From HGM05190 sp964394205 (GTDB lineage Bacteria > Bacteroidota > Bacteroidia > Bacteroidales > Muribaculaceae), in assembly GCA_964394205.1 (NCBI GenBank), contig CAYMVS010000068.1, forward strand, positions 1-11,739: DNA of 11,739 nt, given 5' to 3'. The translations under genes were made by a program, and so were the position numbers. The notes beneath the pieces are model-generated. The model saw only the letters and a list, made by a program, of their open reading frames with translations. It ran no database searches and was not told the DNA's origin. This document shows, piece after piece, positions 1-7,937 of the stretch. Positions within the stretch are counted from its first letter, which is position 1. Each line of letters opens with the position of its first letter.

Positions 1-1900
1 AGAGGTAATCCCAGTTTTTGAGGTAATACCAGTTATATGACAGATCGGCCTGAAAGGTAAACCAGTCGTCGGGCCACGAGAGTCGCTTGCCAAAGCCCAC
101 GGTCACACCAACCATCTGGAGCACCTTGTTGGGGTCGTAGGCGTTTTGGATGGCATCCTGATAGTAATCGCCTCCATACCGATTGCCAAGCGAGCCCAGG
201 CCACTCATCGAGTAGAGGTAGTTATTATAATAGCTGTTGTTATAATAAGAGGAGTTGACACCGGTCTGGCGGGCATAGTAGGCCGACACGCTGAGCGAGT
301 TGGGGCGCTTGCCGCCAAACCACGGGTCGAGGAACGACAGGCTGTAGCTCTGGTAATAGCGGGCATTGGTCTGGGCCGAGACGGTAAACGTCTGCCCCTC
401 GCCTTGAGGTATGATGCCGCGGTAGGTGCTCGGGTAGAGCAGATTTTTTATTGAGAAGTTGGTAAACTTGAGGGCAAGCTTACCGATGATGCCGGTCTGT
501 CCCCATCCGAGCGAGAACTCTACCTGGTCGTTGGCCTTTGACTCGAGGTTGAAGATGATGTCGACAGTACCGTTCTCCTCGTTGGGCTCGGGACGTATGT
601 CCATATTCTCAGGGTTGAAATGGCCTGTCTGGGCAATCTCGCGCGCCGAGCGCATCAGGTCACTCTTTGAGAACAGCTCGCCCGGCTTAACACGCAACTC
701 GCGACGTATCACCTTCTCATAGAGGCGGTCATTACCATTGATGATCACGTTATTGATGCGTGCCTGCGGGCCCTCCATCATGCGGAACTCGATGTCGATC
801 GAGTCGCCGCTGATGTTTTTCTCGATGGGAACGATGTTGTAGAAGAGATAACCCTTGTCCATGTAGTAGTTTGACACGGCATCATCGTCGGTCGTGGTGC
901 GCTTCTCGATGAGTTTCTGATTGTAGACCTCACCGGGCTTTATGCCGAGCACATTGTTAAGGAAGTCGGTGGTGTAGAGCGTGTTACCGACCCATGAGAT
1001 GTTGTTGATATAGTATTTCTTGCCCTCTTCAAGAGTGATGTAGACATCGACATTCTTGTCGTCGTAGGGCACCACGCTGTCGCTTATGATGCGCGCGTCG
1101 CGATAGCCTTTCTCGTTATATTTCTGAATGATGCGCTTGAGGTCGTCTTTATAGTCGCTGTCGACAAATTTCTTTTGACGGAAGATGTTGACCAGCTTGC
1201 CCTTCTCGTTGGTTTTCTTCATGGCGCGCTGCAGGGCGTTGTCGGTGAGCACCTCATTGCCGTCGATGTAGATCTTGTGGACCTTCACCTTGTCGTTTTT
1301 ATTGACGTTGACATTGACAATCACCTCGTTGGGGTGTGACAAGTCCTCCTTGAGGTCAATCTTGACATCGGCGTTGCCAAAGCCTTTGTTTGAGAAATAT
1401 TTCTTGATGATCGACTCGGCGCGGTTGACAATGTTTTGGGTTATCTGATTGCCCTTCATCAGGCCGAGTTTCTCCTGAAGCTCGTCGCGCTCCCCTTTTT
1501 TGACGCCGTTGTAGTTTATCTCCGAGATGCGTGGTTGCTGACGCAGGTTTATATCGAGCCAAACCTTGTCGCCAACAATTTTGTTGACTGCAATCTGCAC
1601 TTTTGAGAACAGTCCCTGGCGCCAGAGGCGTTTTGACGCCTGGGTCAGCTCGGCGCCGGGCACCTCGATGATTTCTCCAATCTTGAGACCGGTGTAGCCA
1701 ATCACGGTAGACCGATCATAATTGTCAGCGCCGTTAACCTCGATGCCGGCTATTTCATAGCGGTTTGGCATCGTGCTGAAGATAACATTGGGCTTGTAGA
1801 CAGTGTCGGTCGGGTTAGTGGCAGTCTGAGCGTTAACTGTCAGAGATGCCCAGAGGGTCAGGAGCAGAAGTATGGTCAATCGCAGTGACGTGTATTGCAT
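1..1900 (-). CDS. bamA: BamA, outer-membrane protein assembly factor (Omp85), 3' end missing
   Basis: BamA is the central insertase of the BAM complex: periplasmic POTRA domains receive unfolded outer-membrane proteins and a C-terminal 16-strand barrel folds them into the membrane. About 633 residues are visible; the reading frame runs off the left edge, so the last barrel strands are absent. The ATG at 1900 is followed by a clear signal peptide (hydrophobic LTILLLLTLWASL, likely cut after NA before QT, residue 24/25). Residues about 46-450 are POTRA-type, with recurring Y-N-x-KG(Y/F)-x-D-A and G-x-x-F features such as KYNEKGYRDARI. The barrel begins near residue 455 (VEFSLGWGQTG). A Tyr/Asn-rich stretch at about 551-563 is probably an extracellular loop. 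The gene starts 11 bases after the uppS stop, which implies co-transcription. Family identity is very secure. Confidence 0.96.
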   Translation of the reverse strand, partial: MQYTSLRLTILLLLTLWASLTVNAQTATNPTDTVYKPNVIFSTMPNRYEIAGIEVNGADNYDRSTVIGYTGLKIGEIIEVPGAELTQASKRLWRQGLFSKVQIAVNKIVGDKVWLDINLRQQPRISEINYNGVKKGERDELQEKLGLMKGNQITQNIVNRAESIIKKYFSNKGFGNADVKIDLKEDLSHPNEVIVNVNVNKNDKVKVHKIYIDGNEVLTDNALQRAMKKTNEKGKLVNIFRQKKFVDSDYKDDLKRIIQKYNEKGYRDARIISDSVVPYDDKNVDVYITLEEGKKYYINNISWVGNTLYTTDFLNNVLGIKPGEVYNQKLIEKRTTTDDDAVSNYYMDKGYLFYNIVPIEKNISGDSIDIEFRMMEGPQARINNVIINGNDRLYEKVIRRELRVKPGELFSKSDLMRSAREIAQTGHFNPENMDIRPEPNEENGTVDIIFNLESKANDQVEFSLGWGQTGIIGKLALKFTNFSIKNLLYPSTYRGIIPQGEGQTFTVSAQTNARYYQSYSLSFLDPWFGGKRPNSLSVSAYYARQTGVNSSYYNNSYYNNYLYSMSGLGSLGNRYGGDYYQDAIQNAYDPNKVLQMVGVTVGFGKRLSWPDDWFTFQADLSYNWYYLKNWDYL

Positions 1901-1911
1901 ATCGTGATGAA

Positions 1912-2691
1912 TTATAAAGTGGGATGGTTGCCGGCGGCTATCTGCTCGCTGGTCAAGCCATAGCGGCGCTCGCGCGACTGGTATTGGGTGATGGCCTTGA
2001 CAAAGGCATCTCGGTCAAAGTCAGGCCAGTAGGTATCGGTCACATATATCTCGCTGTAGGCAATCTGCCACAGCAGGAAGTTTGACACGCGGTGGTCGCC
2101 ACCGGTGCGTATGAGCAGGTCGGGGTCGGGCATGCCGGCTGTCGACAGATTGGCCGCCACGGTGTCGGCACTGATCTGGTCGATGGCGAGGTCGCCCCGG
2201 GCTACGAGAGCCGCTATGCGGCGCGCGGCGGCCGTCAGCTCCCAGCGCGACGAGTAGCTCAGCGCCAGGTTGAGCACCAGGCCGGTGCCTGCCGAGGTGT
2301 CGGCCATGCAACGCTTAAGACGCTCGACGGCAAAACGCGGCATACGCTCCATGTCACCTATCATCGTCAGACGCACATTGTTGCGTATCAAATCGGGGGT
2401 CTCACGCTCTATCGCCATGACAATCAGGTTCATCAACGTGTCAACCTCGGCTTGAGGCCGGTTCCAGTTCTCGGTCGAGAAAGCATAGAGCGTCAGGTAT
2501 TTGACACCCATCTCGGAAGCCACCTCGGTGACCCGGCGCACAGTGTTTACCCCCTCGACGTGTCCGGCCGAGCGCTCCAAGCCGCGGGCCTTGGCCCATC
2601 GTCCGTTGCCATCCATGATGATAGCAACATGAACCGGCAGCCGGGTGGGATCGACTGTCGCGGCGGTTGGGGTGAGGTTTGTTGCGGTCAT
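1912..2691 (-). CDS. uppS: UppS, di-trans,poly-cis-undecaprenyl-diphosphate synthase (isoprenyl transferase)
   Basis: UppS condenses eight isopentenyl diphosphates onto farnesyl diphosphate to make the C55 undecaprenyl carrier used for peptidoglycan, O-antigen and capsule sugars at the inner membrane. The 259-residue product shows the cis-prenyltransferase signatures: IIMDGNGRWA with the catalytic Asp27, FSTENWNRP at 71-79, LALSYSSRWEL at 142-152, and RTGGDHRVSNFLLWQIAYSE at 195-214 with the metal-binding Glu214. I chose the ATG at 2691. The frame is open to an ATG at 2796, but that would add 35 residues unlike the family, exceed the usual 240-260 residues and overlap the upstream gene's end. 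With this start the gap to the PorG-like gene is 59 bases and the gap to bamA is 11 bases. The uppS-bamA pairing couples carrier-lipid supply to outer-membrane assembly in position only; a functional coupling is inference. Confidence 0.96.
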   Translation of the reverse strand: MTATNLTPTAATVDPTRLPVHVAIIMDGNGRWAKARGLERSAGHVEGVNTVRRVTEVASEMGVKYLTLYAFSTENWNRPQAEVDTLMNLIVMAIERETPDLIRNNVRLTMIGDMERMPRFAVERLKRCMADTSAGTGLVLNLALSYSSRWELTAAARRIAALVARGDLAIDQISADTVAANLSTAGMPDPDLLIRTGGDHRVSNFLLWQIAYSEIYVTDTYWPDFDRDAFVKAITQYQSRERRYGLTSEQIAAGNHPTL

Positions 2692-2750
2692 CAGCTTTTC
2701 TGTTATGTTTTGATTGTCAAGAAGAAACGATTGGTGGGGAGAGGGATGGG

Positions 2751-3458
2751 TCAGTCTATGCGGTGGCAGACGACACATCGTGGTCCAAACTCCCACGAGA
2801 TGGAGAATGTCAAAGTAGAGTACCAGTCGGTGTTTTTCAGAAACGAGCTCTTTATACCATAAAGGTCACTGAGCTTGTCGCCGTCAAGGTGGTCGCCAAA
2901 GGCTTTTGCCATGGTAAACTCAAGGGCAAGATTCAGCCGGGGCTTCACCTTGTACTTGAAACCGAAAGCCATCGGGATGGTCGCCGCGGCAAAGGTCGAC
3001 CCGTCGGCCGACGACAGAACCACACCGACACCCACCGACAGGTAGGGAGTCCAGCGGCGCAGGCGCTTGTAGGTTTCGCCTATGCCATAGTCAAAAAAGT
3101 TGAACTCAGCGCGGGCGCCGAGGTCATAGATCCACGACTTGAAACTATATGATTCCCCTCCGGGAAACACGTTTTCAAAGTCGGCACTGTTGCCACTGAG
3201 GCTCGCCACGGTCAGCAGACCGCGTATCGCCCACCGGTTGTCCAACAGATAGCGGAACGAGCCATCGACGGCAACACCCGGCTTGTGAAACACGTTTGAC
3301 GTGTTTGCATCGCCAAGATAGCCGCTCATGCCCAGGCCCACTCCTATATCAAACTTGTAGCTCTCTACATCCTGCGACTGACCGCGACAGGTCATGGCCG
3401 GCAGAAGGATGACGATGGCTGCAAGCAGAGCTTTATATATGATGGTCGGTTGCTTCAT
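2751..3458 (-). CDS. PorG/DUF6089-like outer-membrane beta-barrel protein
   Basis: This is a 235-residue exported protein. The N-terminus KQPTIIYKALLAAIVILLPA is a signal peptide, probably cut near CRG|QS (residues 22-25). The rest alternates polar and hydrophobic residues as in a small beta-barrel: DIGVGLGMSGYLGD near the start, FRYLLDNRWAIRG, WTPYLSVGVGVVLSS, then a final strand STLTFSISWEFG. The YLGD motif and overall layout resemble the DUF6089 family that includes PorG of Porphyromonas, an outer-membrane component of type IX secretion; the assignment is from recognition, not a search. PorG also sits directly before uppS and Omp85 in that genus as I recall it, which supports the call. The start is uncertain: ATG at 3458 gives the best signal peptide, while ATG at 3482 or 3545 would add 8 or 29 residues. 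The C-terminus CVVCHRID is unusual (residues 228-235). No type IX gene is otherwise present here, so its role may be general envelope biogenesis. Confidence 0.8.
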   Translation of the reverse strand: MKQPTIIYKALLAAIVILLPAMTCRGQSQDVESYKFDIGVGLGMSGYLGDANTSNVFHKPGVAVDGSFRYLLDNRWAIRGLLTVASLSGNSADFENVFPGGESYSFKSWIYDLGARAEFNFFDYGIGETYKRLRRWTPYLSVGVGVVLSSADGSTFAAATIPMAFGFKYKVKPRLNLALEFTMAKAFGDHLDGDKLSDLYGIKSSFLKNTDWYSTLTFSISWEFGPRCVVCHRID

Positions 3459-3554
3459 CGAGGAAAGGATTGATTGGTTCATACAATAAAGAAACGACCG
3501 TGTTATCCTAAAAATTTCACACTTTACCGTTAAAAATATCAACAATGGCCTTTA

Positions 3555-5075
3555 TCAATAGCGCGGATTGAAACGCAGGCGGTTGATGACCCCGCGCCAC
3601 ATCGAGTCGATGACCCGGTGGCTATTGTCCATTCCCCCTATAAGGTAAATGTAGGGGCACTCCCACTCGGTCACGGCCTGGGTGACGCGGGTGGCGGGGA
3701 TGCTCTCGATCTCAAACCATGCCGGAATCTTAGGCATCTCGACCGGCGACCAGATTGACCCGGCGCGGGAGGTCATGGCGGTGTTGAGCAGAGTGTTTTG
3801 CACAATCACCGACGCTGCCTCAAACCCGGGCATCGACTCGGGCATCTGCAGCAGCTCGCCGGCCTTGCTCCAGGAGAAGCCCTGATCGGTTGACACGTAG
3901 AGCAGATTGGTCACCTGACCGTCGGCATCGCGGCCGCCAAGAGCAAAGAGCGACTCATAGCGCTTTATTTGCCAACTCTTGGTATTTGTAACGTAAGTGT
4001 AATATTTAAAGAGAGTTACATTTTCAAGCTGAGGGAGCGACGATTGCACGTCGACACGCGCCCACTGCTGTCCGTCCCAGCCCCATGCGCCACCGCTCAG
4101 CGTACCGTCGGCTTTGCGGCCGCCAACACTCAGGGTATAGGGCTCGCTGCTCCATTGGGTTGTGTAAGAGACTGTCGTCGAGGTGCTTTCAACGGGCATA
4201 TCCTTTGGCAGATCAAACTGCACGCCCGAGGGGTAGTTGACACCTTTGCCGCCGTTGCATCCCAAGAGCTGATCGCCCGAGGTGCCGTAAATCCAGGTCA
4301 TTGCAACTGACGTGTCGCTCCAGGTAGAGCCCATGTCGCCCGACTTGTAAAGACGCCCTGCAGCCACAGCGTAAAGCTCGCCGTTAAACGCGGTTATCGA
4401 CCGGATGTTGACACCTGCAGGGAGCGTCACCGTCATGTTTTTCCACCCGCCGGCGGCTATATCATCGCTCTCGGCACGGCAGGCGTTGCCGTCGCCGTCG
4501 ATTGTGAAAACGAGCGCCTTATCGCCCACATTCAACGCCTTCACCCCCTTGAGCGAGGTCAAGAGCGTCGGTAGAGAGGCCTGCTCCATGAGGCTCCAGC
4601 AGAGGGTGTCGGGTATCGACTGATGAACGTTCACCTTGAGCTGATAGTCGGCCGTGTAGGTCCCGTCGTAGGAGGTTACGCGCAGGGTTACAGGCCCGTT
4701 GCTGAAGTCAATCTTCTCATTTGGAGTCGCCAGATAGCTGACAGTCGTGTCGGCAGTGCCCGCGCCATGATTGAAAATGAGCTGCACATTACCGGTCAGC
4801 TCGGTGCTGATCTTCACCTTCAGGGCATTGACCTTTGTACCCTTAGGCAGCGAGTCGGCGTTGAAGATGAGACGGTTGGACAAGTCGATAGAGAAGAAAA
4901 CAGAGTCAAGCGACACCAGCACGCTGTCGTCGGCCTGCAGGTTGAAACCTTTGACAACGGTGCTTTTATAGACTGTGGTTTGCTGTTCAATCTCATACTC
5001 ACTTTCACTGTTACAGCCAACGGCCACAGCGAGCAGTGAGATCATAAGCAGGTATAGCGGTGAGCGTTTTGTCAT
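3555..5075 (-). CDS. DUF6242-type lipoprotein with Asp-box and Kelch-like beta-propeller repeats
   Basis: This 506-residue protein has a lipoprotein signal peptide, MTKRSPLYLLMISLLAVAVGC, with the acylated Cys at 21. Ser, Glu and Ser follow within the next four residues, so it is probably lipidated and placed on the outer membrane. Residues about 41-151 look like an Ig/cadherin-like beta-sandwich (ending GTYTADYQLKVNV). From about 160 on there are propeller-type repeats: Asp-boxes SGDMGSTW (245-252) and STDQGFSW (395-402), and Kelch-like blades LFALGGRDADG (376-386) and IYLIGGMDNS (476-485). I believe this is the Bacteroidales DUF6242 family; no enzymatic activity is known to me and no catalytic sialidase residues are recognisable. 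It is the first gene of the cluster leading to the PorG-like protein (96-base gap), UppS and BamA. The promoter-like element at 5155-5164 lies about 80 bases upstream. Binding of a surface or periplasmic partner is the most I would infer. Confidence 0.82.
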   Translation of the reverse strand: MTKRSPLYLLMISLLAVAVGCNSESEYEIEQQTTVYKSTVVKGFNLQADDSVLVSLDSVFFSIDLSNRLIFNADSLPKGTKVNALKVKISTELTGNVQLIFNHGAGTADTTVSYLATPNEKIDFSNGPVTLRVTSYDGTYTADYQLKVNVHQSIPDTLCWSLMEQASLPTLLTSLKGVKALNVGDKALVFTIDGDGNACRAESDDIAAGGWKNMTVTLPAGVNIRSITAFNGELYAVAAGRLYKSGDMGSTWSDTSVAMTWIYGTSGDQLLGCNGGKGVNYPSGVQFDLPKDMPVESTSTTVSYTTQWSSEPYTLSVGGRKADGTLSGGAWGWDGQQWARVDVQSSLPQLENVTLFKYYTYVTNTKSWQIKRYESLFALGGRDADGQVTNLLYVSTDQGFSWSKAGELLQMPESMPGFEAASVIVQNTLLNTAMTSRAGSIWSPVEMPKIPAWFEIESIPATRVTQAVTEWECPYIYLIGGMDNSHRVIDSMWRGVINRLRFNPRY

Positions 5076-5154
5076 TTAGATTGTTATGTTACTTTACTTA
5101 AGATGAAATGTCATGCCGCCGACATCTTGACAGTCCGGGCAAACCATTTCAACG

Positions 5155-5164
5155 TGCAAAGTTA
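5155..5164 (-). promoter_or_regulatory. Putative Bacteroidota -7 promoter element for the DUF6242-porG-uppS-bamA run
   Basis: Read on the minus strand this is TAACTTTGCA, a full match to the Bacteroidota sigma-ABfr -7 consensus TAnnTTTG. It lies in the 131-base AT-richer gap between the calcium ATPase stop and the lipoprotein start and predicts a leader of about 70-75 bases. No clean TTTG box is seen at the expected 19-21 base spacing upstream, so the -33 element is weak or absent. I see no convincing terminator for the ATPase in the same gap. Confidence 0.6.
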
Positions 5165-5206
5165 ACAACAATTTCCAAAACTTAGGCCATTCAACCCAAA
5201 AATCGC

Positions 5207-7897
5207 TCAAATCTTTTGGTTTTTGCCATCAAGACCGCGGCGAGTGGCTCTCGACAGCTCGCCAATCCATAGCACCAAGGAGGTGACTCCTATGATTATG
5301 ACCCAGTTGACAAAGCTCAGGCCGGTGACGTTGAAGAACTGACCGCCAATCTCAACGATGGCTATCTGTCCGACAAATATCAACGCCGCGATGGTCAGGA
5401 AGCTGCTGCAGCCGCCAAAGTGGAACGCTGTGCGGCGGGTCTCAAAGGCCCGGGCATTGAATATGTTCCAGAACTGGAGGAAGACAAACGTTGTGAAAAA
5501 TATTGTCAGCTCGGTGGCGGTCAGGCCGGTGTTGACACCGATATCGAGGTGACCGACCTGGGTGAGCGACTCAAGCGGGGTGTGCTCCAGGTAGTACAGC
5601 AGGCCGACCAGAAAGACAAAGAAGAGCGAGCCGGTGATGATTATCGAGCGATACATCGCTTTGCTGATGATGAACGCAGAGCGACGGCGCGGTTTCTCCT
5701 TCATCACATCGGCCGACGGCGGCAGTGACGACAGCGCCACGGCGGCAAAGGTGTCCATGATCAGGTTGACCCAAAGCATCTGGGTGACCGTCAGCGGCGA
5801 CTCTGTGCCCATGAAGGCACCGGCGAGCACAATGAGACAGGCAGCAAAGTTGACCGTCATCTGGAACATGATGAAGCGCTGTATGTTACGGTATAGCGAG
5901 CGGCCCCACATCACGGCGCGGCCAATCGAGGCAAACGAGTTGTCGACGATGGTGATGTCGCTGGCCTCCTTGGCAACCGATGTGCCGTCGCCCATCGACA
6001 GCCCGACCTGGGCGCTCTTGAGCGCCGGGGCATCGTTGGTGCCGTCGCCTGTAACGGCAACAACCTCGCCGTTCTTTTGCAGGGCCTCGACAAGGCGCTT
6101 TTTATCCAGGGGACGGGCGCGGGCTATGATCTTCATCTCACCCACGCGCTCGAGCAACTCGTCGTCGCTCAGGTTGGCAAACTCGACACCGGTGATTATG
6201 TTTCGGTCGCCGTCGACCTTGTCGTCCCAAAGACCGATCTGACGCCCGATCTCTTTTGCCGTGCCAGGGGTATCGCCGGTGACAATCTTCAGCTGAACCC
6301 CGGCATCCATCACCTCTCTCACGGCAGCGGGCACGTCGTCGCGCACCGGGTCGGAGATGGCCACTATACCCAGCAATTTCAGCCGCCGGGCGACCACTCG
6401 GTTGTCGTCAATTGTCGCGTCGCCATCTTCAAGCTCCTGATAGGCAAAGCCGAGGGTGCGCATCGCCTGAGCCTGATAGCCCGACAGGGTGGCGTCTATC
6501 TCGGCCTTGGTCACTCCCGAAGTGTCGGCACACAATCCAAACACAATCTCGGGGGCCCCTTTCACAAAGAGGACACGACGGCCATTGCTGTCGGCCACCA
6601 CCGTTGCCATATATTTGCGCTCGGTCGAGAATGGCAGCTCCTTTACCTTGCGTCCCGCGGCTCGCAGGGCGCGATAGTCTTTCCCTTTCTTCCACAGCCA
6701 CTGCAGCAGGGCGCCCTCGGTCGGGTTGCCAAGCGTTGACAGCCGCCCCGACATCTCATCGCTCAGGTCGAGCTCGGCCGTCGAGTTGAGAGCGATAGCG
6801 TCGGCTATCACCTCGAGCGGCGGATTGCCGAAAAAGTCGGTGTGGGCTACCGTCATGCGGTTTTCTGTCAAAGTGCCGGTTTTGTCAGTGCAAATCACTG
6901 TCGTAGCGCCCATCGTCTCACATGCATGCAGCTTGCGCACGAGGTTGTTGGTTCTCAACATGCGGCGCATCGAGAACGCCAAGGCGAGGGTGACCGCCAT
7001 TGGCAAGCCCTCGGGTATCGAGCAGACCACAAGCGTCACGGCTATCATGACGGTTTGGAGCAGATAGGTGATAAAGCCCATCACCTCAAAACTTTGGGTC
7101 GAGAAATAGATGCCCACTCGGGCCAGGACAACCAACGCGCCCACAGTGTAGCTGAACCACGACAGGAAACGGCTAAGGCGATCGAGCTGCTCGGTGAGCG
7201 GTGTCTTGACATTATCCTCGATGCGGGCGGCCTCAAACACCTTTCCGTTCTCAGTGTTGTCGCCCACAGCCGTCACGCTCATTACGCCATGCCCCTCCAT
7301 CACTTTGGTGCCGCGCAAAACTGTGTCGGAGGGGAAGGTCGCGTCGGGGTCAAAATCGGCCTCAACGGTGGTTTTATGAGCCATCGGCTCGCCGGTGAGG
7401 GTCGACTCGTCAACATTAAGCGACACGGCTTCATGCAGTTGACCATCGGCCGGTATCTCATTACCGGTCGAGAGAAACACGATGTCGCCCACCACAATGT
7501 CGCGCCGGGGCACCGATGTCATGTTGCCGTCACGCTTGACCTGCACCGGCTCGTCATCGTTCACCTGATTGAGCAAGGCAAACTCGCGGGCCGCTTTCTG
7601 CTCAAAATAGAAAGCGAGACCGGTCGCGAGGAGGATGGCCATGAAAATGCCGGCCGGCTCCATAAACACGCTCGCCCCTTCATGCAGCCCCCAGTATTCA
7701 TAACAGGAGATGAACACCGACATAAGCCCGGCCACCTCAAGAATGATGATCAAGGGGTCTGTCAGTTTCTCACCAAATTTCACCCACCAGGGCTCGCGCG
7801 CGGGGGGTGTCAGAACGTTTGTTCCGTGCTGTCGCCGACTCTCGTCGACCTGTGAGGAGGTCAGTCCGTTAAGTTGTGAAACTTTATCCTGGCTCAT
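5207..7897 (-). CDS. PMCA-type (P2B) calcium-translocating P-type ATPase
   Basis: This 896-residue inner-membrane pump couples ATP hydrolysis to cation export, most likely Ca2+. All P-type hallmarks are visible: actuator TLTGEP (167-171, with the key Glu170), M4 CSIPEGLPMAV (292-302), phosphorylation site CTDKTGTLT with Asp338, nucleotide-binding KGAPE (446-450), and hinge VTGDGTNDAP (615-624). The M5 sequence MTVNFAA (Asn683) and M6 sequence WVNLIMDTFAA (Asn711, Asp715) match the plasma-membrane Ca2+-ATPase subtype rather than SERCA, which suggests one Ca2+ per cycle. About ten membrane segments can be drawn. The ATG at 7897 is preferred: the frame continues to 8038, but those 47 residues overlap the DUF2461 gene and look non-native. 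Length fits the family (about 880-900 in Bacteroides). It follows DUF2461 after 40 bases and may be read from the same transcript. Calcium specificity is inferred from the subtype. Confidence 0.93.
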   Translation of the reverse strand: MSQDKVSQLNGLTSSQVDESRRQHGTNVLTPPAREPWWVKFGEKLTDPLIIILEVAGLMSVFISCYEYWGLHEGASVFMEPAGIFMAILLATGLAFYFEQKAAREFALLNQVNDDEPVQVKRDGNMTSVPRRDIVVGDIVFLSTGNEIPADGQLHEAVSLNVDESTLTGEPMAHKTTVEADFDPDATFPSDTVLRGTKVMEGHGVMSVTAVGDNTENGKVFEAARIEDNVKTPLTEQLDRLSRFLSWFSYTVGALVVLARVGIYFSTQSFEVMGFITYLLQTVMIAVTLVVCSIPEGLPMAVTLALAFSMRRMLRTNNLVRKLHACETMGATTVICTDKTGTLTENRMTVAHTDFFGNPPLEVIADAIALNSTAELDLSDEMSGRLSTLGNPTEGALLQWLWKKGKDYRALRAAGRKVKELPFSTERKYMATVVADSNGRRVLFVKGAPEIVFGLCADTSGVTKAEIDATLSGYQAQAMRTLGFAYQELEDGDATIDDNRVVARRLKLLGIVAISDPVRDDVPAAVREVMDAGVQLKIVTGDTPGTAKEIGRQIGLWDDKVDGDRNIITGVEFANLSDDELLERVGEMKIIARARPLDKKRLVEALQKNGEVVAVTGDGTNDAPALKSAQVGLSMGDGTSVAKEASDITIVDNSFASIGRAVMWGRSLYRNIQRFIMFQMTVNFAACLIVLAGAFMGTESPLTVTQMLWVNLIMDTFAAVALSSLPPSADVMKEKPRRRSAFIISKAMYRSIIITGSLFFVFLVGLLYYLEHTPLESLTQVGHLDIGVNTGLTATELTIFFTTFVFLQFWNIFNARAFETRRTAFHFGGCSSFLTIAALIFVGQIAIVEIGGQFFNVTGLSFVNWVIIIGVTSLVLWIGELSRATRRGLDGKNQKI

Positions 7898-7937
7898 ATA
7901 TCTTTTCTCTTTTGGAAACTCGGTATTTTTGATTGAT

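Noticed and set aside
2692..2796. N-terminal extension of UppS to the ATG at 2796
   Set aside because: It would overlap the end of the PorG-like gene and add 35 residues unlike any UppS; the ATG at 2691 gives the family length.
2092..3152. Plus-strand open frames opposite uppS and the PorG-like gene
   Set aside because: No domain, signal peptide or promoter supports them, and both opposite-strand genes are convincing.
5101..5127. Possible hairpin or riboswitch in the leader of the DUF6242 lipoprotein gene
   Set aside because: Only five-base stems (ATGTC/GACAT or AGATG/CATCT) can be drawn and no known riboswitch core is visible.
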